A stretch of 64,000 bases of DNA from an uncultured Prevotellaceae bacterium (GCA_947305005.1 CAMZCM010000005.1:62001-126000); one strand, 5' to 3'; shown: positions 49,964 through 59,873, numbered from the stretch's first letter. Notes: generated from the sequence alone by a model not told the origin. Numbers and translations are program-made.

Positions 49964-51007
49964 ATGATAATTGACAAAGATTTTTGTTTAAGTTCTTATA
50001 TGGCTTTCCGCTATATTTGGAAGGATGGCGTGGACTTTGCCGAGGGCTTTCAACATAAGAACTATCGTCCCGCGGAGGACGGTGAACGGATTCCCGTTAG
50101 GACTTCGGAGGATATTGACCGCGAAATACAGAAACAATTCGATTCGCTCTATGCGAAGTATGATAATATAGGAATTCTCCTGTCTGGTGGTATGGATAGC
50201 GCCTGTCTGGCTTCCTATCTCAAGCCAGGTAGCCATGCATACACTTTTAACTCTGTCTCAGGCGTTTTCGACGCAGATATTGAACGGGCTAAGAAGTATT
50301 GCAACAAATGGCAGTTGAATCACCATTTAATAGACATCAACATGGAAGACTATGAGCGCTACACGCCCATAGTCATGCGTTATAAGTTCGCTCCCGTCCA
50401 TTCCATCGAACCGCAGATATACAAAGCTGCTGAGTTGGCGAAACGCGATGGAGTTCAGTTGATGATTGTCGGCGAAAGTGCCGACTTGATATTCGGCGGT
50501 ATGGACAAACTGATCAGCCCCCAATGGTCCTTCGATGCCTTTGTCAAACGTTACACTTTTTTAGATCCCGAGTTGGTACTGGAAAACCCTATCAGTCAGG
50601 CAGAGGCATATGAGCCGTATCGCAGAGGTACGGATGGTATCGATGTCTTCCGATTCATGGATGAGGTTTTTGCTGTTGAGAGTTCTGGCTCGTATCTCAA
50701 TGCTTTTGGAGCTGCGTGGATGCCATATTACGATCCATATGCATTGTTGGTTATGGCCGACCCTCTGGATATCAATCGTGTTCGTAGCGGTGAACCCAAA
50801 TATCTTGTTCGCGGACTTTATGCTATCAAATATCCTGAACTTGAGATTCCGTTCAAGATTCCTATGCCGCGACCAGTGGATGCCGTTTTCAAAAATTGGG
50901 TTGGTCCCACTCGTCCTGAGTTCCGTAAGGATATACCGATGCAGAACCTCACGGGCAACCAAAAATGGCAACTCTGGTGCGCAGAGCAGTTCTTAAACAG
51001 TTTATAA
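49964..51007 (+). CDS. Asparagine-synthase-like PP-loop ATPase lacking an N-terminal glutaminase domain
   Basis: PP-loop IGILLSGGMDSACLASYL, MIVGESADLIFGGMDK; ORF begins with a short non-GATase N-terminus. Confidence 0.82.
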   Translation: MIIDKDFCLSSYMAFRYIWKDGVDFAEGFQHKNYRPAEDGERIPVRTSEDIDREIQKQFDSLYAKYDNIGILLSGGMDSACLASYLKPGSHAYTFNSVSGVFDADIERAKKYCNKWQLNHHLIDINMEDYERYTPIVMRYKFAPVHSIEPQIYKAAELAKRDGVQLMIVGESADLIFGGMDKLISPQWSFDAFVKRYTFLDPELVLENPISQAEAYEPYRRGTDGIDVFRFMDEVFAVESSGSYLNAFGAAWMPYYDPYALLVMADPLDINRVRSGEPKYLVRGLYAIKYPELEIPFKIPMPRPVDAVFKNWVGPTRPEFRKDIPMQNLTGNQKWQLWCAEQFLNSL

Positions 51008-51019
51008 CTATACAAATAA

Positions 51020-51053
51020 TCGTCGGCAGTTTTACAAAGTGCCGACGATTTTT
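51020..51053 (+). terminator. Intrinsic terminator downstream of the PP-loop ATPase gene
   Basis: TCGTCGGCA-gttttacaaag-TGCCGACGA-TTTTTA. Confidence 0.85.
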
Positions 51054-51071
51054 ATATACGAATCAACTTCA

Positions 51072-52484
51072 TCAGAAATCTTCTTGGAAGAGGGGATCTT
51101 CGGGCATGACCATGACGGGTTTCTGCTGCGACTCTTTGAGGAGTTGGTCGGAGACGAAATCCTTATCCACCACAAGACGGAACATGTATTCGCGGAACCA
51201 ACGGGCGGACATGATGATGTAACCGTTGGCGCCTGAAGCGGTGCCCCATGAGTTCTCTACCTTCCATTTGATGGGTTTATCGTTCTGGTCGAGGTCAACG
51301 GCAGTGATGGTCATGGCGTGTGTGGAACCACTGTCGAAAGTAGCGATGCGGTCTGCTTTGTTCATAGGAAAAGTGGTGCCCATGAGCGAGGCGTAGTCGA
51401 AGTTTTCCGTATCGGCATAGCCACGCTTTCGGTCGAGGAATTTGCCTACGTCATAGCTGCTATAGAGCTTTCGGCCGGCCTTTAGCTGTGCGATAGCCAG
51501 TTGTTCGATGTCCTCCATCGGCAAGTTCAGGTAGCACCAGTTTGTGCCGTCGTAGGTGTGACGATCCCACTCCACTTCATAAGTCTTATGGTACTCGCGG
51601 CGCGGGTCGTTCATCACCATGATGAAGGAGCCTTGGAGCTTGCGGCCGCCCATGATTTCGGCATAGAATGATTGTGGCGTATATGTCTTGGGCGCTGTGC
51701 GTGTCTTTCCGCTCTTGTCATGGAAGGCATAGGTGAACTCACGGATGGGTTCACCGTAGGCCAGTGTAAGCATCCGATAGATGTCGCTGAGCATGGCTGT
51801 CTTGCGCTGTGCAACGGCATCAGCCTTTTTCTTATCAGCTACCATACGACGTAGTTCAAGGCCATACTCGCGAAGCTTGGAGGTGATGAGGGCGCGGAAC
51901 TTCGAGGTGTTCTCTGTAGAGAATGTCTCGGGTACGACCTCGGCGGGTACGAGGCCGTACTTGGGAGCTAAGTCAACAAGGCCGCAGAAGGTGCCGCCAT
52001 CCGCGATGGGATGTTGGAAGAAGAAGCGCACACGCTCGCTTTCCATCGGTTCCTTGGCCGTGTCGATGACACCTTGGAGCATCAGGTTGGCTTTCTCCAA
52101 CTGATCCCAGAAGAAGGTGTAACCCTGTGAGAACTCTATAGCGAGTGAGTCGGCATGTTGGTGGGCAAAATCGGAACGCAGGACGTTCATGCCGGAGAAC
52201 ATCCAGCAACGACCGCTTGATTTTTGGTCGGTGATACTTTGTTTGGACGTCTCCACACTAAACTGTGTATTGATGGCACCGGCATTGGCGCGGTTCTGGG
52301 CCAAATCATCGATTGCGTTGACGGCAATGGCATTGGACAGCGCACGTGTCGCTGCCGTTGCGGGCTGTGTCTTCTGGATAGATGTCAGCATAACGGGGGT
52401 GATGCCGCCGTTCGCTGTTTTCTGAGCCGAGGCAAAGCCTGCACTGAGAATAAGTCCTACAAAGAATAGTTTTCGGGTTTTCAT
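51072..52484 (-). CDS. C1-family cysteine peptidase (bleomycin hydrolase / aminopeptidase C-like), with signal peptide
   Basis: SITDQKSSGRCWMFSGMNVLRSDFA, STHAMTITAVDLDQNDKPIKWKVENSWG; N-terminal signal peptide ending ASAQ. Confidence 0.92.
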   Translation of the reverse strand: MKTRKLFFVGLILSAGFASAQKTANGGITPVMLTSIQKTQPATAATRALSNAIAVNAIDDLAQNRANAGAINTQFSVETSKQSITDQKSSGRCWMFSGMNVLRSDFAHQHADSLAIEFSQGYTFFWDQLEKANLMLQGVIDTAKEPMESERVRFFFQHPIADGGTFCGLVDLAPKYGLVPAEVVPETFSTENTSKFRALITSKLREYGLELRRMVADKKKADAVAQRKTAMLSDIYRMLTLAYGEPIREFTYAFHDKSGKTRTAPKTYTPQSFYAEIMGGRKLQGSFIMVMNDPRREYHKTYEVEWDRHTYDGTNWCYLNLPMEDIEQLAIAQLKAGRKLYSSYDVGKFLDRKRGYADTENFDYASLMGTTFPMNKADRIATFDSGSTHAMTITAVDLDQNDKPIKWKVENSWGTASGANGYIIMSARWFREYMFRLVVDKDFVSDQLLKESQQKPVMVMPEDPLFQEDF

Positions 52485-52496
52485 AAGGGTTTGTTT

Positions 52497-53357
52497 TTAA
52501 CTTTTAGTCTGACAAAGTAGATCGATACTACCTTTACCATCGCGTTGAAGGATAGTGATGGGGACATCGCCCAAACAAGCAGCAATTGGAGAGAACGTAG
52601 AGCCTGCAGATCCGTAGATGTGCTGTGTGTGACTCAGGGTCAGCATATCCACGAGCGCTTCTCTAATGCCTTTGGTGCTATCACGTGTGGCCACGGCTGG
52701 GGAAGTGAGGACACGGCCGCCGTATCGGGAAAAGAGTGCCGTTTTCGTAGCTTCATCGTCAGTGGCGAGATAAATGCAGAGATCGTCATACTGTTCAATC
52801 TCGCGGTCAATGGCAGTGATGAACAACTCCAATGGACTTTGGTCGATGGCTTGTTGGTGGTCGGCGCGACGGATGTGAACGCCGATGGAATGGGCAGAAA
52901 ATTTAGATGTACGGGCATTAACGATTTCGCAGACGCGTTCATTCGGTTGGAAGAGCAGGTGCAGATTGTCACTGGTCCACGGGCAGAAATCCCGATAGGC
53001 TGTCATCAATGTATTTCCTTGCTTGAACCACGCTTCGTAATCGAAGCCCTCCTTGTTCAGATCCCAAATTTGCGGCGCAAGGATGATATGTTGAAAAGAC
53101 AGTCGCTGGAGAAGTCTTGGCAAATGCAAGTTTTTCCATGTCGGCCTCGCGAAGAGTATCTTTTCAAAGCCTTGCGCATCACGAATAAAAACTTCATTCT
53201 CTTGAAATAATTCGTCAAACCGACAGCGCATCCCCCATTGCGATGTCCATATCACTTGCATCGGAATTCCTGTCCGTTGCGCCATGGCGAAAGCAGCCGC
53301 TGCGACACGCATTCGGTTGCCCAGACCACCTTCCAATATGATTGTATTCGTTTTCAT
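52497..53357 (-). CDS. GT11-like alpha-1,2-fucosyltransferase family protein
   Basis: NTIILEGGLGNRMRVAAAAFAMAQRTG, SIGVHIRRADHQQA, IYLATDDEATKTALF, IYGSAGSTFSPIAACLGD. Confidence 0.7.
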   Translation of the reverse strand: MKTNTIILEGGLGNRMRVAAAAFAMAQRTGIPMQVIWTSQWGMRCRFDELFQENEVFIRDAQGFEKILFARPTWKNLHLPRLLQRLSFQHIILAPQIWDLNKEGFDYEAWFKQGNTLMTAYRDFCPWTSDNLHLLFQPNERVCEIVNARTSKFSAHSIGVHIRRADHQQAIDQSPLELFITAIDREIEQYDDLCIYLATDDEATKTALFSRYGGRVLTSPAVATRDSTKGIREALVDMLTLSHTQHIYGSAGSTFSPIAACLGDVPITILQRDGKGSIDLLCQTKS

Positions 53358-53374
53358 GAACTTTCATTATAACG

Positions 53375-54859
53375 TTATGACGCTATGACATTGTGACGTT
53401 TAAAGATGTAATCAAAACTCTCCCGAAGGATTTTCGCTTTTGCTACCCAAAGGGAACCCATATAAAGGACGATGGTAAGGAGGATGCGGAGACCCATGCG
53501 GAGCCATGAAATAGGTAATGAAGCTGTTGCAAAATAAGCGATGGTCATTACGCCGAAAGCGAAGATGAAGAAAGGAACAGTGTCTTTCACAGCATGCCAC
53601 CAGCGAAGACCTATGAGGCTTCGGGCGCAGGCTTGCCAAACGATAAGCCAGACGATGTTCAAAATGACATAGAAGACAACCATCGAGGTGAGACCATAGC
53701 CCAAAGCATAAAGGGCGATGATGCCGCCCCAAACAAGAGCGCAGTTCAATAGACCGATAATCATATTGATAGTGGAACGTCCACGCGAGATGATGAGGTT
53801 CGAATAGAGCGTCACCACAGGTGAGAAGGCACCATAAACGCATAGCAGGGAAAGCAGATTGGCAGAAGCGTGCCACTTCTCACCCACGAGGAGAACGATG
53901 AAGTCTTCGGCAATGAGGGCGAGCCCCAAAAGACAGGGAAAACTGACGAAACAAGTGAAGCGAAGCATCTTGCGGAAGGTGTTCATGAGGCTAGTGGAGT
54001 TGGCGTCATGGGCACTTTCGCGTAATACAGGCTGCGCCACGCCCTGCACCATGCCGCCGATAGTGGAGATGGCTCTGTCATCCCATTTGCGGGCATTGTC
54101 ATAGATGCCGGCGATGTAACCGCCAGGGAAAAAGCGGTTGAGGAGGACACCGAAAGCGTTGTTGTTGAATTGGAAGGCAAGGCTGTTGATGAGGAGCTTC
54201 GATGAGAAACCGAACATCTGCCAAGCGGGACGCAGGTCAATGTGGAGTGTCGGGCGCCAAGGGGAGAAGTACCAGGCGAAGGCGGTGATAGAGCCTACAT
54301 AGACGAGACTCTGGGCAGCCAATCCCCAATAGGCAAAGCCAGCATAGGCGAAGCAGACAGCAGCAATACTGGAAATCGTAATGGAGGCCATCTGCATAAT
54401 GCTGGTCTGTTTGACCTTCAAATGTCCGAAGAGCCAGGCTCGCTGTGCAGTACCGAAACACGAGAAAACAAAGCTCAGGAAGGCGAAGCGCCCCAAGGGA
54501 CAGAGCACAGGCTCGTCGTAGAAGTCGGCAATGAATGGCGCGGAAAAGAAGAGGATGACGTAGAGCACAATTCCCACAATGACATTGAACCAAAAAACGG
54601 CATTGTATTCTTCATGTGTCGGTTCTTGCTTATTGGCTAGTGCCGCTGTGAAACCGCTTTCCTGCAACACGCTGGCAATGTTGGAGAAAATAACGAGTGC
54701 AGCCACCTTGCCAAAGTCTTCAGGGGTAAGGATGTTAAGAATCCATACGCCAAAAGCAGCCTGCAGCAACTGTATCACGCCGTTGCTGAATCCTCCCCAT
54801 ATAAGACCTTGGGCGGTCTTTTGTTTTAAAGATGAGTTATGGCCTGAATACCGATTCAT
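53375..54859 (-). CDS. MOP-superfamily oligosaccharide flippase (Wzx-like)
   Basis: SSLKQKTAQGLIWGGFSNGVIQLLQAAFGVWILNILTPEDFG, ESGFTAALANKQEPTHEEYNAVFWFN, 12+ TM helices. Start set at MNRYSGHNSS (54859). Confidence 0.9.
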   Translation of the reverse strand: MNRYSGHNSSLKQKTAQGLIWGGFSNGVIQLLQAAFGVWILNILTPEDFGKVAALVIFSNIASVLQESGFTAALANKQEPTHEEYNAVFWFNVIVGIVLYVILFFSAPFIADFYDEPVLCPLGRFAFLSFVFSCFGTAQRAWLFGHLKVKQTSIMQMASITISSIAAVCFAYAGFAYWGLAAQSLVYVGSITAFAWYFSPWRPTLHIDLRPAWQMFGFSSKLLINSLAFQFNNNAFGVLLNRFFPGGYIAGIYDNARKWDDRAISTIGGMVQGVAQPVLRESAHDANSTSLMNTFRKMLRFTCFVSFPCLLGLALIAEDFIVLLVGEKWHASANLLSLLCVYGAFSPVVTLYSNLIISRGRSTINMIIGLLNCALVWGGIIALYALGYGLTSMVVFYVILNIVWLIVWQACARSLIGLRWWHAVKDTVPFFIFAFGVMTIAYFATASLPISWLRMGLRILLTIVLYMGSLWVAKAKILRESFDYIFKRHNVIAS

Positions 54860-56072
54860 AAATGATTCCTGTAGCACCGGCGTTATCGCAAATGTAATGA
54901 CGGGCAGCATCGGCCGCATGACGATAAGCTTCAGTATCCGTGAGCAGATGGTCTGCGGTATGACAGAACTCTTCTGCATTATGCACTTCAAAGCAAGCAC
55001 CTGCTTCTAATAGGTAACGAGCTTCACGGAAATTTCGGTTGTTGGGACCAATGAGTACAGGAATTCCATAAACTGCTGCTTCGGGAATATTATGAATGCC
55101 CGCGCCGAAACCACCACCTACCATTGCCATATGTCCGTAGCGGTAGATGCTGGAGAGCAGACCGAAACAGTCGATGATGAGAACGTCGGCATCGGCTGCA
55201 TTATCGTTGGTAGCTTGCGTATAACGTAATACACGACGCCCTTTCAAACACTCCTCAATATTTCGCAGATGGTCTTCGCCAATCATGTGTGGAGCAATGA
55301 TTAATTTCAGATTATTGCCTTTGGATAGATACCACGGAATAAATATGGATTCATCGGGTGCCCAGCTACTACCGGCAATGAACACAGGATAGACACCGGC
55401 AAAGCGTTCCACTAAAGGAAGGGGCTTAGCTGCATCGCGAATATCAAGAACACGGTCAAAACGAGTGTCACCGGTTATGGTCACGTTGTCTATATGGCCA
55501 AGGGACGCCAACAAGTCTTTTGATTGTTGGTTTTGAACATAGAAATGCGTGATGGTGTTCAGCACCTTGGTATAGCCCGTCAGGCTACCATACCAACGGA
55601 AGAACACCTGTGAGGGGCGGAAGATGCTACTGACACTATACACAGGGATATTGCGTTTGCGACAACCTTTCAGATAATTCTGCCAGAACTCATATTTAAT
55701 CAGGAAGAGCATTTCCGGCTTCACATAATGGAAGAATAGACGTACGTTCATTGGAGTGTCCAACGGAAGGTAGCAGATGACGTCGGCACCATCCCAGTTC
55801 TTGCGAACTTCATACCCGGAAGGGGAGAAAAAGGTGAGCAGAATCTTATATTCAGGATGTTCGCGGCGGATACGTTCCATTAAGGGACGTCCCTGTTCAA
55901 ACTCTCCGAGTGAAGCGGCATGGAACCAGATATATCGAGCGTCTTTCTCTACTTGCCGTTTCAACATGAGAAATGCCTTTTGATGACCAATAGCCAACTT
56001 GCGGGCTCGCTTATTGAATATGGCGGCGATGCCCACGGCACACATGTAAAGATAAATAGCGAGACTATACAC
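54837..56072 (-). CDS. waaA: 3-deoxy-D-manno-octulosonic acid transferase
   Basis: YIWFHAASLGEFEQGRPLMERIRREHPEYKILLTFFSPSGYEVRKNWDGADVICYLPLDTP, GGFGAGIHNIPEAAVYGIPVLIGPNNRNFREARYLLEAGA. Confidence 0.95.
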   Translation of the reverse strand: MYSLAIYLYMCAVGIAAIFNKRARKLAIGHQKAFLMLKRQVEKDARYIWFHAASLGEFEQGRPLMERIRREHPEYKILLTFFSPSGYEVRKNWDGADVICYLPLDTPMNVRLFFHYVKPEMLFLIKYEFWQNYLKGCRKRNIPVYSVSSIFRPSQVFFRWYGSLTGYTKVLNTITHFYVQNQQSKDLLASLGHIDNVTITGDTRFDRVLDIRDAAKPLPLVERFAGVYPVFIAGSSWAPDESIFIPWYLSKGNNLKLIIAPHMIGEDHLRNIEECLKGRRVLRYTQATNDNAADADVLIIDCFGLLSSIYRYGHMAMVGGGFGAGIHNIPEAAVYGIPVLIGPNNRNFREARYLLEAGACFEVHNAEEFCHTADHLLTDTEAYRHAADAARHYICDNAGATGIIYESVFRP

Positions 56073-56101
56073 GGTTCGTTGAATGTTTAAGTGTTTAACG
56101 T

Positions 56102-57655
56102 TTAGAGATTTGAAATGGCAAAATCCATACGTCGCAGAACTTCTTCCTTACCGAGGAAAGCGGCGAGACCGTACATGTCAGGTCCTTGTCCCTCGCCAAC
56201 GAGGCATACGCGCCAGGCATTCCAAGGTTTGATGCCAGTTTGTTCGACCCACGGATCAATCACTGCTTTCTGACCTTCAACACTGAAATCATCGATAGTG
56301 GCAATGACATCACGTAGTTGCTGCATCTCTTGTGTGGTGCCTTCCTTCCAGTTCTTCTTGATGAACTTGTCTTCACGATCGAACGTAGTCGGAGCAATGA
56401 AGAAGAAACGGCAGAGCGGCCATAGATCGCGGATAAAGGAGACATTGCGTTTGCGGGGACCTTCTTTCGTGTCGTATTCGATGACCTTTGATTTCATCAT
56501 GCTTACAACTTCTGCTGCGCGCTCCTCAGTGGTTTCAATGCCCTGTTCTGCCAATAGCTTCACAAAGTCGGGAGCCCATTCGGCATCGCTCAACTGCATC
56601 AGATATTCGCGGTTGAACCAATAGCCTTTGACATAGTCGAAGCGTGCGCCGTTCTTGGAACATTTCTCCAGATTGAATTTTTCTACGAGTTCATCCAAAG
56701 AAAGAATCTCTTGTTCACCACCTGGGTTCCAGCCTAAGAGAGCAAGGAAATTGATGACAGCCTGAGGCAGGTAACCACTCTCACGATAGCCACTGCTGAC
56801 CTCGCCGCTCTTAGGATCGTGCCATTCAAGAGGGAATACGGGGAAACCGAGACGATCGCCATCGCGCTTAGAGAGTTTTCCCTTGCCGTCCGGTTTCAAC
56901 AAAAGCGGCAGGTGAGCGAATCGGGGCATCGTGTCTTCCCAACCGAAAGCTCGATAAAGGAGCACGTGCAAAGGTGCCGAGGGCAACCATTCTTCACCAC
57001 GGATGACATGAGTTACTTCCATCAGATGGTCATCGACAATATTGGCAAGGTGATAGGTGGGGAGTTGGTCGGCACTTTTCCAAAGAACCTTATCATCAAG
57101 AATGGAACTATTGATACATACATCGCCACGGATAATATCGTTGACGTGGACATCCTCGCCCGGTTCAATAAGGAAGCGGACGACGTAGGGATGGCCTTCG
57201 GCAATCAGTCGGTCTGTTTCCTCTTGTCCTAAAGTCAAAGAATTGCGCATCTGTCCACGTGTAGAAGCATCGTATTGGAAGTTCTCCACGGCTTCGCGCT
57301 TAGCTGTAAGTTCTTCTGGCGTGTCGAAAGCGATATAGGCACGTCCGGCATCTAAGAGCTGTTTCACATATTGCTTATAGATATCCTTACGTTCGCTTTG
57401 ACGATACGGACCGTGACTGCCGCCGAAACTAACGCCTTCATCAAACTCAATACCTAACCATTTGAAGGCTTCGATAATATATTCTTCTGCTCCAGGCACG
57501 AAACGTGTAGAGTCTGTATCTTCGATTCGAAAAATCAATTCGCCACCGTGCTGACGGGCAAAAAGATAGTTATATAATGCCGTGCGGACACCTCCGATAT
57601 GGAGGGGACCAGTGGGCGACGGAGCGAAACGAACGCGTACTTTTGTGGTGCTCAT
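56102..57655 (-). CDS. gltX: Glutamyl-tRNA synthetase
   Basis: [50 protein letters not shown]. Start set at [10 protein letters not shown] (57655). Confidence 0.96.
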   Translation of the reverse strand: MSTTKVRVRFAPSPTGPLHIGGVRTALYNYLFARQHGGELIFRIEDTDSTRFVPGAEEYIIEAFKWLGIEFDEGVSFGGSHGPYRQSERKDIYKQYVKQLLDAGRAYIAFDTPEELTAKREAVENFQYDASTRGQMRNSLTLGQEETDRLIAEGHPYVVRFLIEPGEDVHVNDIIRGDVCINSSILDDKVLWKSADQLPTYHLANIVDDHLMEVTHVIRGEEWLPSAPLHVLLYRAFGWEDTMPRFAHLPLLLKPDGKGKLSKRDGDRLGFPVFPLEWHDPKSGEVSSGYRESGYLPQAVINFLALLGWNPGGEQEILSLDELVEKFNLEKCSKNGARFDYVKGYWFNREYLMQLSDAEWAPDFVKLLAEQGIETTEERAAEVVSMMKSKVIEYDTKEGPRKRNVSFIRDLWPLCRFFFIAPTTFDREDKFIKKNWKEGTTQEMQQLRDVIATIDDFSVEGQKAVIDPWVEQTGIKPWNAWRVCLVGEGQGPDMYGLAAFLGKEEVLRRMDFAISNL

Positions 57656-57679
57656 AAGTGATATATTCATAATTTTTTG

Positions 57680-57729
57680 CAAAAATACAACAAATTATTG
57701 ACGCGAGCGCAAATAATGTTGTATTTTTG
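57680..57729. promoter_or_regulatory. Overlapping divergent promoters of gltX and the HDIG gene within a 13-bp inverted repeat
   Basis: CAAAAATACAACA (57680-57692) and TGTTGTATTTTTG (57717-57729) are perfect inverted copies, each carrying a TATTTTTG -7-like element. Confidence 0.6.
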
Positions 57730-57752
57730 TCCGCAGATTATAGAAACATTTT

Positions 57753-59873
57753 ATGAGCAGATTCAACAAACCGCAGTCAAGGACCTGGAAAAACTACTTA
57801 TTGCAGGCTCTTTTCATCGTTGTTACGACGCTAATCATCGTATGGCTCTTGCCGCATGGCGACAATGTAGCCTTGCATTTGGAGAAGGGTAAACCATGGC
57901 CTCATGGCCGTCTGATAGCACCTTATGACTTTCCTATTCTGAAACCAGATACGGTGATACAGAGAGAACGTGATAGTATCCAACGTGCTTTTGAACCTTA
58001 TTTTGAGATGATGCCGGAGGTGGAAGCAAAGCAGTTGACGGCCTTACGGGAAGCTTTCCAATCCCCAACGGGTATTGATTTGCCTCATGCCTATTATTCT
58101 TTCTTGGAGGCTGGTTTGCATGAGATTTATAGCAAGGGCATTATTGATGTCAATGATTTACAAGTGCTACAACTGCAAAATACGGTGTCGGTAAATGTAT
58201 ATCAAGGAAATGAATCCATAACAATTCCTATTGCTCAACTCTATACGGAGAAATCTGCTTACGAACATCTATTTGCGAACCTTGATAGTCATCAGTTAAG
58301 CCGACAGAAACTACAGCGTCTGGACTTGAACCAATATCTGTGGCCCAATCTCTCATATGATGAGGGCAAGTCCAAAGAACGTTGGGAAGATATGGAACGT
58401 TCATTAATCCCAAGTTCTGGCGTAGTGGTAGAAGGGCAGAACATTATTGACAGGGGAGATATCATCACCGATCAAACTATTCAGATCCTTAATAGTTACA
58501 TCAAGGCGAAGAATGACCATAATGTTTCTAAAAAGGCTGGATACTTGATGCTGGTTGGACAACTGCTGTATGTATGTGTCATTTTGATTTGTCTGGTGGT
58601 GTATTTTAACCTGTTCCGTCAGGATTATCTTGTCAATGTCCGTAGTGTCTTATTGATTTGGATTGCATTGTTGATTTATCCGCTCGTGACGTCGATATTT
58701 GTACACCATAATTGGCTTTCGGTATATCTGATTCCTTATGCCATGTTGCCTCTTTTCATCCGTGTATTCATGGACTCACGTACGGCCTTTATCACTCACG
58801 TGGCAACAGTTTTGCTTTGTGCCTTGTCGCTCCGTTCGCCTTTTGAGTTTGTCGCCACGCAGATAACAGCAGGCTTAATTGCTATCTATTCCATGAGGGA
58901 GATGTCTGAACGTTCGCAGATTATCAGAATGGCCTCAATGGTGACGTTGTCGGCACTCCTTGTATATCTTAGTATGGATTTTACCCATGGACGTTCATTC
59001 CTGGGAGATGATGCGATGACACGTGTTGACTATAGTTACTACATATATATTACCCTTTCCGGTGTGCTTCTGCTTTTCGCATATCCGTTGATGGCTTTGT
59101 TGGAACGGTTGTTTGGTTTCACCAGCAATGTGACGTTGGTAGAACTCTCCAATATCAACCGTCCTCTGTTGCATACTCTTTCAGAGACGGCTCCTGGAAC
59201 ATTCCAGCATTCCATGCAGGTGGCCAATCTTGCGGCTGAAGTTGCTAATAAGATAGGAGCAAAAGCACAACTTGTCCGTACGGGTGCACTCTATCATGAT
59301 ATCGGCAAGATGAGTAATCCCGAATATTTCACAGAGAACCAGCTCGGTGGCGTGAATCCTCACAAAATGCTGAGTAATAAGGAAAGTGCCGCCATCATTC
59401 TGCGTCATATTGTTGACGGCGAAGAGATGGCAGATCGTAATCAGCTGCCCCGCGTCATTCGTGATTTCATCTCAACCCATCATGGTCGTGGTGTTGCCAA
59501 ATATTTCTACATCAGCGAGAAAAATGAACACCCGGATGAGGATGTCGATATAGCAGATTATACCTATAAGGGACCTAATCCGAGTACAACAGAACAGGCC
59601 ATATTGATGATGGTGGATGCGGTAGAAGCGACGGCCCGCTCATTGACGGAATATACTGAAGAGAGTATTGGTCAGTTAGTTGATCGTACGATTGACGGTC
59701 AGGTTGCAGACGGCTTCTTTACCGAATGTCCTATCACGTTCCGTGATATCTACACGGCCAAAGAAGTACTGAAAGAGAAGCTTAAGACCATCTATCACAC
59801 TCGTGTCTCTTATCCGACACTGAAGACTGAAAAACAACTTCCTGTTCAAGAGACAGGATCAACGTCGAAATAG
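57753..59873 (+). CDS. 7TM receptor-type HD phosphohydrolase (HDIG; PgpH-like)
   Basis: TM segments; HD domain FQHSMQVANLAAEVANKIGAKAQLVRTGALYHDIGKM, IRDFISTHHGRGVAKYFY. Confidence 0.93.
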   Translation: MSRFNKPQSRTWKNYLLQALFIVVTTLIIVWLLPHGDNVALHLEKGKPWPHGRLIAPYDFPILKPDTVIQRERDSIQRAFEPYFEMMPEVEAKQLTALREAFQSPTGIDLPHAYYSFLEAGLHEIYSKGIIDVNDLQVLQLQNTVSVNVYQGNESITIPIAQLYTEKSAYEHLFANLDSHQLSRQKLQRLDLNQYLWPNLSYDEGKSKERWEDMERSLIPSSGVVVEGQNIIDRGDIITDQTIQILNSYIKAKNDHNVSKKAGYLMLVGQLLYVCVILICLVVYFNLFRQDYLVNVRSVLLIWIALLIYPLVTSIFVHHNWLSVYLIPYAMLPLFIRVFMDSRTAFITHVATVLLCALSLRSPFEFVATQITAGLIAIYSMREMSERSQIIRMASMVTLSALLVYLSMDFTHGRSFLGDDAMTRVDYSYYIYITLSGVLLLFAYPLMALLERLFGFTSNVTLVELSNINRPLLHTLSETAPGTFQHSMQVANLAAEVANKIGAKAQLVRTGALYHDIGKMSNPEYFTENQLGGVNPHKMLSNKESAAIILRHIVDGEEMADRNQLPRVIRDFISTHHGRGVAKYFYISEKNEHPDEDVDIADYTYKGPNPSTTEQAILMMVDAVEATARSLTEYTEESIGQLVDRTIDGQVADGFFTECPITFRDIYTAKEVLKEKLKTIYHTRVSYPTLKTEKQLPVQETGSTSK

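Noticed and set aside
46494-56072. Horizontally acquired mobile capsule island
   Set aside because: No integrase, transposase or tRNA boundary seen. It is interleaved with housekeeping-type genes (waaA, gltX), and composition does not obviously change by eye.
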